The position numbers were made by a program, and so were the translations under genes. DNA of 64,000 nucleotides from Cololabis saira. Lineage: Eukaryota; Chordata; Actinopteri; Beloniformes; Belonidae. Below the pieces are notes generated by a model. That model ran no database searches and was not told where the DNA came from. It saw only the letters and a list, made by a program, of their open reading frames with translations. The stretch is taken from assembly GCF_033807715.1 (NCBI RefSeq), contig NC_084592.1, positions 22,258,501 through 22,322,500 of the forward strand, given 5' to 3'. This document shows positions 27,030-35,030 of this stretch, one piece after another. The stretch's first letter is position 1, and every line of letters begins with the position of its first letter.

Positions 27030-30000
27030 GTGGAGTACATCATTTTAGTAATAGTTTGAGTGATACATATGTTTGCAAGTAAACCTTAGACATGTGGTCG
27101 GAAACCAAATAACAACAAGCCAACAAAGCAAATTCAAAAATCAAGTAACCAACGTGTCCTAACTGTTCTTTAAACCAATGAAACAAACTACTTATGACAG
27201 GTGTATGTAACATTTTGGCAATATCTTTCAAGTGATGCGTTATTTCTTGGACTGTGGCATTGCGGGTATAAATGTACAACATTCAGTTTTAATGACAGCA
27301 CAAGTTCCCCCTTGAGAAGCTAATAAATCCATCATCCCTAAAGCAGTCATTTCTTGTGAGAGCATAGGCATGTCTTTTGCAGTGGTGTTGGCTAATCTTC
27401 AACTGCATGGGATAAATCTCTTATCTGTTCCAAAGCTGCCATGACTCCGTAATTTGGAACGAGGGCACCAAAAAATCTTGTCCATGGTGTTTGTGTGTGT
27501 GTGTGTGTACAATTCTCTTCTAACAATGTGAACGATTCTCATGGCTGGTACCGCATGGCCCAGACCACATATTCCAGACCAACCGTTTGGAAGGTATTCA
27601 CAAGCCTTCACGCCACAAATCCAGTAAACATCCTTTGGTAGAGGTATGGAACAGCGATTAACCATTGTAGCAAGGTAGCTATAATAGTGGATTTTGGCTG
27701 GTTTTAGGCTTAACAAGCGGTTCTTCAGAAGGAGAGCATGTGGAGTCACAGTTTGGCCTGTGCTGCTCCTTTGCTCCCCTGCTCCCCTGCTCCCCTGCTC
27801 CCCTGCTCCCCTGCTCCTCTGCAGAGGTCCCAGGTGCTGGAGCTCAGCTACTTCCGGGCAGGAAGAAGAAGGAATCGGCTGGTTTCCGCTGCATGGTCGA
27901 GGAGTTGTGTTCTTGCAGTGGGATGCGTGGAACCAGGTTAGACGCCCCTCACACTTGACGGCGGTGTTGGTGGTGAGCAGGACGTGTTGAGGTTTAGACC
28001 AGCGAGGTTTCAGGGCGTTTTTCCGTCGGAACTCCCTGACACAGACTCAGTTGCCGGGTTGGAGGTTATGGCACGGTTTGTGACTAGGAGGAGACTGGAC
28101 AGCTTTTACTTGTCTGTGGATTGACTGGACAGCAAAAGTTTAGAGTACAACAGAATGATATCATGGATTCATCCATGGCATGGAAGTCCATCTTCTTCAT
28201 ATATACAGAACTGAATTGCTTGGTATGGTCATAGGTCTACCCATAATCCTTTCATGAAGCGTGAGTTTTGTGCTTCCTAATGGGTGTTAACAGGTGTCAA
28301 CATTGTCCATTTAAGTCCAGTTTAAAATTCTCTGCACATACAAAAACATTTTCATACATGAACATTTTCATACAAGAATAATTTCATATCCCTCACATAA
28401 TGTCTATTTGCAGAGCTTCAAAAAAAATCACGGTGGGGGGAAGTGTTGATAATGTTTGCAATATTTTTATAGGATGCAAATCTTGGAGCTTATCAGTCTT
28501 TCAACACTATCTGACACATTCCCCCTTTTTCTCATCTGTGATTGCTAACTGTGATCAACTATTCACGTGTACAAGGATGTGGGTGCAACAACGCGGCCGC
28601 CGTTGCTGACCCACAAATTATTTACATTTTTACAACCATGGGAATGCTACAATCCGTTTTTTCTTCACCTCAGTAGTCTTCTTGTAGGAGAGCTACATCA
28701 TTAGGAGAAACCAGGTCGTTAGCGGGTATAGAAGGGCAAAGTTTTACATAGACAGGTAAGCCAAATTTGGCAGTTTCTTTTGCTGCATGGTCAGCTGAAG
28801 CATTGCCTAGTGAAAACAGGGTTGGACTGGGTGTGGGCTTCACATTTAACAAAGCAATAGATGAAGGTAGTTGACAGGCTTGTAACAGTTCACCAATCAA
28901 TTAACCACATTTATCTCCGAGGATGAGATAAATGCTCGGTTCGCCCACAATATATAAAATCTATAAGATACAATATACACAACCAAAAGCATATCTGGAA
29001 TCTGTATAGATTGTAACAGTTTTACCTTTTGATCAGTATATAGTTTCATCTACTTGGGTGGAGCTGGAGAGGGGGGCGCTTTCAACAATTAAGAATTATC
29101 ACAAATTGTATAACCTGCGTATGGTATTCCATTTTTATAAGCAGAGCCGTCAGTGAGGAAAACAGGAAAGGTCAGGACGAGTGTTAAAGACAGAGGTGTC
29201 AAAAGTATTCACATTCATTACTCAGGTAGAAGTATAGATATTAGAGTTCAAAAATACTCCTGTAGAAGTTGAAGTATCAACTCAAAATTTATTATATATG
29301 CATTTTTTTTTTTTTCTAGTAAAAGTATAAAGTACTGGTTTCAAAAGTACTTAAAGTATAAAAGTAAAAGTAATATAAGCGGGGAAAAAACCATTAAGGC
29401 TAAAAGCCATTGAAAATGAATGCATCTTAGTATAATGCAAATATATTAAAGAACCATATATGTGTACTATTGAGCATTAACATGTGTTTCAGAGAGCAGA
29501 CACGTACAAACCAAATATGTTTATACTTCTCATCCAACCACAACCAAATTCACTCTATCCGGATGGCACAATTTAACTGGATAGTTTTGTAAAGGCCGAA
29601 ATGAAATAGAGTAAGGCTGTTTTTAAAACGTAAGGAGTAAAAAGTAAAGATAATTGCGTGAAAATGTAAGGAGTAAAAGTAAAAACCGTCTGAAAAATAA
29701 TTACTCCAGTGAAGCATACACAACCAAAAGTTCTACTTAAGTAAGGTAATGAGGTATTTGTACTTCGTTACTTGACACCTCTAGTTAGAGATTAGTTATA
29801 CATGCATTCAGAGACGTTATAGTAGGCCACAGACAGATTTCCATGCACTTACATGATGAATTTTACCATAGGCAGGATAAGATTATGTAAATTGGGATGT
29901 TCTGATTTGGCTCACCCCAATGGGAGCCGATCATTGGCTGTTTCCTCTGCGCCTCCTCTCAGCGCTCAACCTGTGTAGGAAACACTTTTGAAAAAGACAT

Positions 30001-33000
30001 TAGTATTTTCATACATTTCAGATTCTTTTTTTTGCGTTATCCAGGCCTACCCTTTGTGGAGGGCAATTAGCAAATATATATTTTGCATGTACCCTGGAGG
30101 GAATCCATCAATCTGATCTCGTGACAGACCACAATTCTCTTTTGCTGTCAAAATTGTTTTAGCATAAAGTTCCCTGGGATTATCAATTTTCCCTTTGAAC
30201 TGTTAAGGCAATAAATACTGTGAAAAAAAGGTCTGAGCTTGCTCTGGTGTGATTTTGGCAACAGCTGTGGGATTAAAAGGGAATTCTACAAGCATCAAGT
30301 ACTTTGCGCATCAAGTACTTTACTTTTCAAATCATGTGGCAAAGTTAGTTTAACCGCTGTTTCCTCTAGCCATTTTGTTTATTAATTTAAAATCTCTTAC
30401 CATTATTTGGCTCCAAATTTTGTAGGCAACAGATCTTGGATTTTGTAAAATCCAGTCGTCATCAGAAGTGTCATCGTCATTTGATTCTTTAATCAGTTTC
30501 ACCGGATAAAGGTTTTGATTTTATCATTTAACTGGTTCTCTAATTTCTTTTTCGTCTGCGTTGTGTTTTTAAATCCTTCTAGCCATCAGCTTCTTATTTT
30601 GATCAGTAAGCGAAGCTATTTGAGATTCTGCATTACGGCGTCTACCTTCATCCCTCCACAAATCTGAGGGAGTTTGAAGTGCTTTTTAGTTATTTTAACA
30701 ATATTTAATACTAACTAAGTAACAAACAAAACTAACAAATAAAACTATCGGTACCGTGATTACCATACATGTATTTAAAGAACTGAAAAACTTCCCAAAA
30801 ACTTTCCAACTATCAGTCTACCTGAGCATATAAATCATTCCTGTTGATGCAAAGAAGAGCGAGTCGATTCTTGCAGAAATGAAATATACTCCATTTTGGG
30901 GAGAGCGTGTCATCCCCACTTATAAAATAAAAGGGCAGTTTTCTCTACATACAGTATGTCTATTTCTCACAAATATATCAATGTTCCAACACTTACGGAC
31001 CCCACGTCCTGCATATGCATAAGAATAGTCCCCCTGGACTATCTTTTTATTGGTACCAGACCAACCATGGCGCTCTTGGCCATTTCTCTCTTTAATGTTA
31101 CCCGAGATATTAAACCTTTTTTTTTTAGAAGAGCGAGTCAGATTCTTAAGGCAGGAGAAGCAGAACATTCTCACAACACAATCAAATTCAAGTGTTATGA
31201 AATTGTCAGCATTCCTAAAACATCTCTACAATAACCTTCCCAATAACACAAAATAAAAATAAAAAATATAACCTTCACAACCACACAGCGGACTTACCTA
31301 AATTTAAGGATAACGTCAACTTTCTCTGGCACTCCAGTTCACAGACTTTCGACAACAGCCCAGAAACAATAATTTGGGATTTAAATGGATCCCTTACCTT
31401 TGAAAATTTAGATAGAGTCGCTGGTTGTGTCGTTGGTCTGGAAAAGGAGTTTCCGTCGAAGGTTTATTGTCAATCCGGGTCGCAGCGCCAAATTGTTGTG
31501 GAATTTATCAAAAACCAGTTCAGAAGTCCGCTCGTGGTATAGAGAGGTTTTAATCAGTTCAGCCGGCGGTCGACATAACCATCGCAGATCGAGTCTGTAT
31601 TTGGTGTGTCGACCCCAATTGCTTTGTCCAAAGGGTTTTTATACAAAAGTTACAGGAATAAACCAGCCCAGTGAGAGGTGGGACTTTTAGCTTTGGGACC
31701 ACCCCTGAGTAATCAGGAAGTCCGTATATGTTCTTTGTCTCTGTGGGGGCTGGAAGTCTCGGCAGGGATGCAGAACGCCGGACCTTGCGTGACAATGTCC
31801 CGGCAGGGGTCCCCAGGAACTGGGACCCGCATGTCTATGAGCATAAGGGGGGGCTTGAGCAATCTGCAAGGCGTCGTTGTGTCCCTGCAGGGGGGCCAAA
31901 TGGTCAAAATGCTTCATCAGGTGAAAGGTCGGGTTCAGGCCGGACAGTTAACCAGTTCATCACAGAACCACTTACATTCCGGTTAAATCCAGTTATTAAT
32001 TTATTATTATCCATTTATAATCAAATTAATAATAATAATAATATTATATAATTTCTTCTAATGTAAATTATTTAAAAGCAGCCTGGCTATGGAAACCAAC
32101 AACTTGCTTTGAATCTTCACTTCTATTGTTTCCTGAGCATGTGCAAGGAGAAAGTAGAGGGAAACACATCCCTCAACTGCAGCAAGGGTCATCTCAAAAT
32201 GCTGCATGCCGATTTGATTCGTTTGCCAACTGCAAGTTGATTTGTGATATAAAAGTACATTTTCAGTTAATTCTTAATTAGACAATACTTAAAAAAAAAG
32301 GACTTTGACATATTAGTTCTTAAGCAACACAAGGTCTACTGCTACTACTAAGATACACTGCAGTGGTAAGGATTGAAAAAAGGATGCTGGGCCTTTTAGG
32401 TGTGAACCTCCTCATTGGTCCATCTATCGTTTTTCTTTCAATCTTGATCAAATGTACTTTATGTAGCAAAATGTTTCTGGTACAAATGGTTCAAATAAGT
32501 TGTGTTCACATATCTTTTCATGAACATAGTTTAGAGTACCCAATCAGCAGAGACGAGGTACTTCCTGTCATGGTTTTTTTGTCAAGCCTTTTGTGTATAT
32601 CTTGTCTTGTCTTTCCCTTGCTCCTTGCTGGTCCGCACTGTTTCCACCCTCCATGTTTCAGCTCAGGTTTTTGTATTTTTGTCAAGTTTATGCTCTTGTG
32701 TTCAGCAGCGCGTTAAGTTATAAAAATCACTTTTCTGGAACTCCTTCCTCTGCGTCTCTCCTGCATCTGGGTCCTACGCCCCCCTCACCGTGACAGGACG
32801 GACCAGCCGGAAGCAAGAGAAAGACAAGACAAGATGTACACAAAATGCTTGACGAAACAGGTGGAAGCGATGACGGCAGATGGGAAGGGAAGTCAAGACA
32901 AATCTTAAACACAAGGACATGGGGTTACAAAATTAAACAGGAACCTAAAATACCAAAACTGAAAAAACATGACATGAATACAAAAATCATTACAGTTCCT

Positions 33001-34531
33001 TTAAAGGTATTGTGACATCATTTTTAACATGCTTTTAACACTATTAAAAGTCTTGGCCAACATCCCTCAAATGTGTCTAAAAGAGTGTAACAAGAAAAAC
33101 TTCACTCTAGTACTCCATTCCTGGCTTTTTATGACGGTGTTTTTTTGCGCCGTGAAAAACGCTTCCTTTCCCCCCTTTCCTGTCAATCATTGCTCCGCTC
33201 CTCCTCCCAACCTCCTCCAACCCAACCATACGCTCACAGCGGCGTCGGAGAGTTAAGCCGGGAGCGACAGGCGAAGCACGGAAAAGCAGCAGGGCGAACC
33301 ACAGCAAACAATCATAAAAATAAAGGCATGCAAGCAGCAGTGTCCCCTTATCTTAAGTCCAGTCAGTGGCCGCGGGTCTTCTTAGCAGTTTTCCTCCGGT
33401 GATAAGAACAAAAGAGGCTCTAAACAGCTCCGTGTTAAGCCTGATTTATGGTTCCGCGTTAAATCGACGCAGAGCCTACGCCGTAGGGTTCAGCGTACGG
33501 TGCGCGTCGCCGCGTAACCCTACGCCGTAGGCTCTGCGTCGGTGTAACGCGGAACCATAAATCAGCCTTTATGGTGCGCTGGAGAGGAGAGGAGAGGAGA
33601 CAGGGAGCTGGGTGGAGGGGGCGGTGATTTAGCGGATCGTTACGTAACGATCCGCCACCAAACCAGATGCGCCGTTTTTGCATAGTTATGCGGAAAATCC
33701 CAGAAAGCACACAATACACTGAATGTTAAAAGTTTGTTGTTTTTTGGGTGTAATTGATGTCAAGACACCCAACAAAACACAAAAAATCAAGAAAAATGTG
33801 TTTTTCATGTCACAATACCTTTAAGCTGATTTGACTACCTCTCCTACTACAGGAACATTTTCCGCCCTACTTTTGCAGGGCCTTTTCTGGTGATGGAGAC
33901 AGGTGTCAAAGATCGGCCCCTAAAAACTACCCATAACCCCGACTAGTGGATCTCTACTGTGTCTTTTTTGTTGTCAACATCACTATATCATATTTCATAG
34001 CAAAATAAAGAACATTTAACAGACTGTGGTCTCAAATTTTAGCACTGACATTTATTTTGGTGGTTATGGTTTAAGATGAACTAATGAATGCAGTAGTCGA
34101 TCGTCAGAGGAAGCAAGTAGAAAACTGTCCAATAGTTTTATATTTCTTTTACTACGCCCCTTTCATTGATTATTTGGACAATTTGGTGATAAAGTAATGA
34201 CTAAAAAGTATGTGCATATACAACAACAAAGCTCTGTGAAATTTGATTTGGAGTTATGATGTAAAGAAAATTGGTCAACTATGATGATGTTCTTTTCTCA
34301 AAAAGAGGCTAAAAACTGTTTAAAAGAAGAATATGAACACATACAGGGTATTGATTCGGAATGAATGAGGTGTGGTGTCTAAACTGCTTTGAGAAGTAAA
34401 AACATGTCAAGCATGAGTTCAAAGGTTTGTCAGGTGTGGTTCTGAATCAGTTGGTGCTTCTTCAGCGCCCTCTAAAGGCGAGTAGGGGGAATGACAACTC
34501 ACCGAGCTTTATTCTTCTTTTTCTGACTCAT
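9118..34531 (-). CDS. sacsin-like giant chaperone (SIRPT x3, DnaJ, HEPN)
   Basis: Seven coding exons join in phase: 34503-34531 (ATG), 25950-26037, 25729-25840, 24956-25102, 22681-24103, 20152-20240 and a giant last exon 9118-20072. The product is about 4,280 residues; human sacsin is 4,579. It aligns with sacsin from the start of the first SIRPT repeat to the C-terminus. Three GHKL (Hsp90-like) ATPase repeats have intact N-boxes ([10 protein letters not shown] type) near residues 40, 1358 and 2352. Each is followed by a G[RK][FY]G[ILV]GFN[ST]VYH box. A J domain with HPD lies near residue 4048 and a HEPN domain from about 4150 to the end. HEPN shows no RX4-6H ribonuclease motif, so a dimer or nucleotide-binding role is more likely. 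The ubiquitin-like domain of true sacsin is absent: the first nine codons are [10 protein letters not shown] infer a fish-specific sacsin paralogue, a cytosolic chaperone-type ATPase. Its promoter has IRF-like sites. Confidence 0.92.
20119..20152 (-). other. two in-phase alternative splice donors
   Basis: The exon starting at 20240 can end at 20152 (CAAA|GTAGGC) or 33 bases later at 20119 (GTAG|GTAACT). Both leave one base and both keep the frame with the last exon at 20072. The longer form adds 11 residues after ELAGQ. The downstream donor fits the consensus better; the upstream one gives a protein closer to what I expect of sacsin. Confidence 0.55.
20303..20388 (+). mobile_element. L2/CR1-type LINE 3' tail
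   Basis: ATCCATCCATCC followed by the familiar fish tail containing CCGCTTTATCCC and GTCTGCTGGAGCCTATCCC. It is a 5'-truncated retroposon end in the sacsin-like intron. A diverged second copy lies at about 25505-25565. Confidence 0.75.
21236..21331. mobile_element. Harbinger-like MITE, second copy
   Basis: CCTGATTTATGGTTCCGCG on the left and CGCGGAACCATAAATCAG on the right, with a shortened GC-rich centre carrying CCCTACGGCGTAG. It belongs to the same family as 5698-5866 and 33438-33570. Confidence 0.8.
21503..21765. repeat. minisatellite, eight units of 30-33 bp
   Basis: Eight units of CCCCTGAAATAAAAACGG followed by TCCAAATCAT or TTTAAATCAT. They vary mainly in the length of the C run and a CC/TT alternation. 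A single unit of the same sequence, inverted, occurs in the related element at about 57185-57230. There are no spacers, so this is not a CRISPR-like array. Confidence 0.92.
21880..22400. mobile_element. foldback repeat (CACCTGTTTCAAGTA family)
   Basis: Alternating inverted copies of CACCTGTTTCAAGTA, TTTTCACTT[GA]AAATAAGTAG and AAAAATCTGCCA with GAGAAGATAAATCTTGTCCC. The same foldback occurs at 53164-53560 and 56785-57120. It could form a long hairpin in the sacsin-like pre-mRNA. Confidence 0.8.
24104..24473. other. intron, nothing recognised
   Basis: AT-rich intron sequence between sacsin-like exons. No gene or transposon end is recognised. Confidence 0.6.
24474..24826. repeat. (CATA)n microsatellite, about 350 bp
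   Basis: Roughly 85 tetranucleotide units, with one interruption (CAGTACAT) near 24573. The long open frames on both strands are artefacts of the repeat. It lies in an intron only 130 bases from a sacsin-like exon. Confidence 0.99.
24828..24899. mobile_element. ultra-short Tc1 inverted-repeat pair (about 70 bp)
   Basis: TACAGACCAAAAGTTTGGAC on the left and its imperfect complement, GTACAAACGTTTGGTCTGTA, on the right. Only about 30 bases lie between them. These are Tc1-type ends with TA targets and almost the whole body deleted. A (TA)n run follows at 24903-24934. Confidence 0.8.
25193..25728. other. intron with a diverged LINE tail
   Basis: Between sacsin-like exons. It holds a weak L2-type tail (about 25505-25565, GTCTGCTGGAGCCTATCTC). 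Otherwise nothing is recognised. Confidence 0.5.
26038..26542. other. start of the large sacsin-like intron
   Basis: No coding signal. It ends in GGTG (26543-26546), the target-site copy of the endogenous retrovirus insertion. Confidence 0.5.
26547..26972 (-). repeat. 3' LTR of the endogenous retrovirus
   Basis: It appears base-for-base identical to 31494-31919 by eye. On the minus strand it runs TGATGAAGC to CCACAACA. A TATAAAAA-type box (plus strand GTTTTTATAC) lies about 85 bases before an ATTAAA signal, a plausible U3/R layout. Confidence 0.93.
26981..27026. repeat. poly(T) tract
   Basis: About 46 T in a row just inside the 3' LTR, where a polypurine tract is expected on the minus strand. 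On that strand it reads as poly(A). The length may be imprecise in the assembly. Confidence 0.85.
27040..27750 (-). pseudogene. retroviral env relic (surface and transmembrane parts)
   Basis: The frame at 27399-27749 has the WICG and LGHAVP-type pattern of a surface subunit. Just downstream, at about 27278-27310, a CX6CC cysteine motif marks a gammaretrovirus-type transmembrane subunit. A following frame (27040-27282) ends in a hydrophobic segment. The pieces lie in different frames with stops between, so no complete envelope protein can be made. Confidence 0.75.
27770..27820. repeat. GCTCCCCT minisatellite
   Basis: About six tandem units of the 8-mer GCTCCCCT inside the retroviral remnant, at the integrase-env boundary. 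Confidence 0.9.
27890..28075 (-). pseudogene. retroviral integrase C-terminal fragment
   Basis: The minus strand encodes an LQPG element followed by FRRK, a PRW and an HASHCK ending. This is the C-terminal domain of gammaretrovirus-like integrases. An in-frame stop replaces the residue after LQPGN. The catalytic core is not seen upstream. Confidence 0.75.
28670..29190 (-). pseudogene. retroviral RNase H fragment
   Basis: At 29100-29190 the minus strand encodes a [10 protein letters not shown] segment (first catalytic Asp). At about 28985-29020 it encodes [11 protein letters not shown] (third Asp). At 28670-28900 it encodes [14 protein letters not shown] (fourth Asp). The reading frame breaks between these. 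A hAT MITE cuts the segment at 29191. Confidence 0.8.
29191..29783. mobile_element. hAT MITE inside the retrovirus
   Basis: CAGAGGTGTCAAAAGTA at the left end and TACTTGACACCTCTA at the right, with an internal subterminal repeat rich in AAAGTA. The 8-bp flanks are GTTAAAGA (29183-29190) and GTTAGAGA (29784-29791), one mismatch apart. It inserted after the retrovirus did, or within its progenitor. Confidence 0.85.
29860..30660 (-). pseudogene. probable retroviral gag remnants
   Basis: Broken minus-strand frames include [10 protein letters not shown] and GFPPGYM-type stretches and, further upstream, [13 protein letters not shown]. Position between the primer site and RNase H suggests gag capsid. 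I cannot place a zinc knuckle. The jump from here to RNase H implies deletion of protease and reverse transcriptase. Confidence 0.4.
31494..31919 (-). repeat. 5' LTR of the endogenous retrovirus
   Basis: Partner of 26547-26972. Both translate identically in every frame compared. On the minus strand a TATA-like box (about 31637-31645) and ATTAAA (about 31548-31553) could drive or end transcripts in the same direction as the host gene. Confidence 0.93.
31924..33000. other. intron with an inverted retroposon fragment
   Basis: Mostly AT-rich. At 32580-32640 and 32803-32855 lie inverted copies of a segment containing TATCTTGTCTTGTCTTTC and GCTGGTCCG. They enclose a CTCCTGCATCTGGGTCCTACGC stretch typical of the 3' ends of fish retroelements. 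No gene. Confidence 0.5.
33001..33826. mobile_element. MITE with AAAGGTATTGTGAC ends, carrying a nested MITE
   Basis: TTTAAAGGTATTGTGACATC on the left and ATGTCACAATACCTTTAA on the right form an inverted repeat. Inside are a GC-rich centre, a GGAGA run (33583-33602) and the Harbinger-like MITE at 33438-33570. No coding capacity. Confidence 0.7.
33438..33570. mobile_element. Harbinger-like MITE, third copy
   Basis: AAGCCTGATTTATGGTTCCG on the left and GGAACCATAAATCAGCCTT on the right, with internal CCTACGCCGTAGG arms. It is the cleanest of the three copies, and TTA borders both sides. Confidence 0.85.
33827..34500. other. intron before the ATG exon
   Basis: AT-rich sequence with no recognised feature. 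The next segment is the splice donor of the ATG exon at 34503. Confidence 0.5.
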
Positions 34532-34548
34532 CCTTCCGGGGTGGATGC
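34503..34548 (-). other. sacsin-like exon with the start codon
   Basis: Acceptor TTTTTACAG precedes 34548, 17 bases of 5' UTR follow, and the ATG is at 34531. The exon ends GCTCG|GTGAGT at 34503, leaving two bases that complete an Arg codon with the exon at 26037. The next exon is 8.5 kb away because of the retrovirus. Confidence 0.88.
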
Positions 34549-34602
34549 TGTAAAAACAAAATGAGGATACCAGTGACAAAATGCAGCGTAAACATTGACC
34601 CA

Positions 34603-34651
34603 TTTCTTGAGTCAAGTGGCCACTCTGACTCAAGAAATCAGAGTGGCCACT
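34603..34651. repeat. two overlapping perfect hairpins
   Basis: TTTCTTGAGTCA (34603-34614) pairs with 34626-34637, and AGTGGCCACTCTGA (34615-34628) pairs with 34638-34651. The stems share bases 34626-34628 and each occupies the other's loop, so only one can form at a time. It lies 55 bases upstream (transcript sense) of the ATG exon, in the intron. Confidence 0.9.
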
Positions 34652-35030
34652 TACAGTAGCGCAGTCACCACCAACAGTTTAAATAAAACCCATGAATACA
34701 AAAGTTGACTATTTACTGAATGAGCTGTCAGTGTGTCAAATTTAACTGCCTTTTAAAGTCCCCCAGGAGTCAATTATAAGTCATTCATCTTTAATATACA
34801 TGTATTTAGTAAAATTCTGAAGTCCATAGTTACATGATGATCTAAAGTTGGAGAAAATATATCAACAGAAAATATTGACTCAATTTAAAAAACAGTAGAA
34901 CTATGGTGTTTTTTTGCATCTGTTGTTGTCCTTATTCTCATCAATGTTTAACTATAAGAAACCTATTATGTCATTCTATGCAGATTGGGGAAAAAAACTA
35001 AGTTGATCATTCTTTATCATAATATGACTT

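Larger units (their letters stand above)
26547..31919 (-). mobile_element. class I endogenous retrovirus, full-length but degraded
   Basis: Two 426-bp LTRs (26547-26972 and 31494-31919) flank 4.5 kb. They start TG and end CA and are bordered by a 4-bp duplication GGTG (26543-26546, 31920-31923). The orientation is minus. Three bases beyond the right (5') LTR is a primer-binding-like stretch complementary to a tRNA 3' end (AATCCGGGTCGCAGCGCCA on the plus strand), closest to tRNA-Ser from memory. Read leftwards there are gag remnants, an RNase H segment, an integrase C-terminus and env pieces, all with stops or frameshifts. No protease or reverse transcriptase core is seen. It lies in the sense direction in the sacsin-like intron. 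Confidence 0.93.

Noticed and set aside
32363..32912. Frames of 61-117 codons
   Set aside because: They lie across an inverted retroposon fragment, with no conserved motif.
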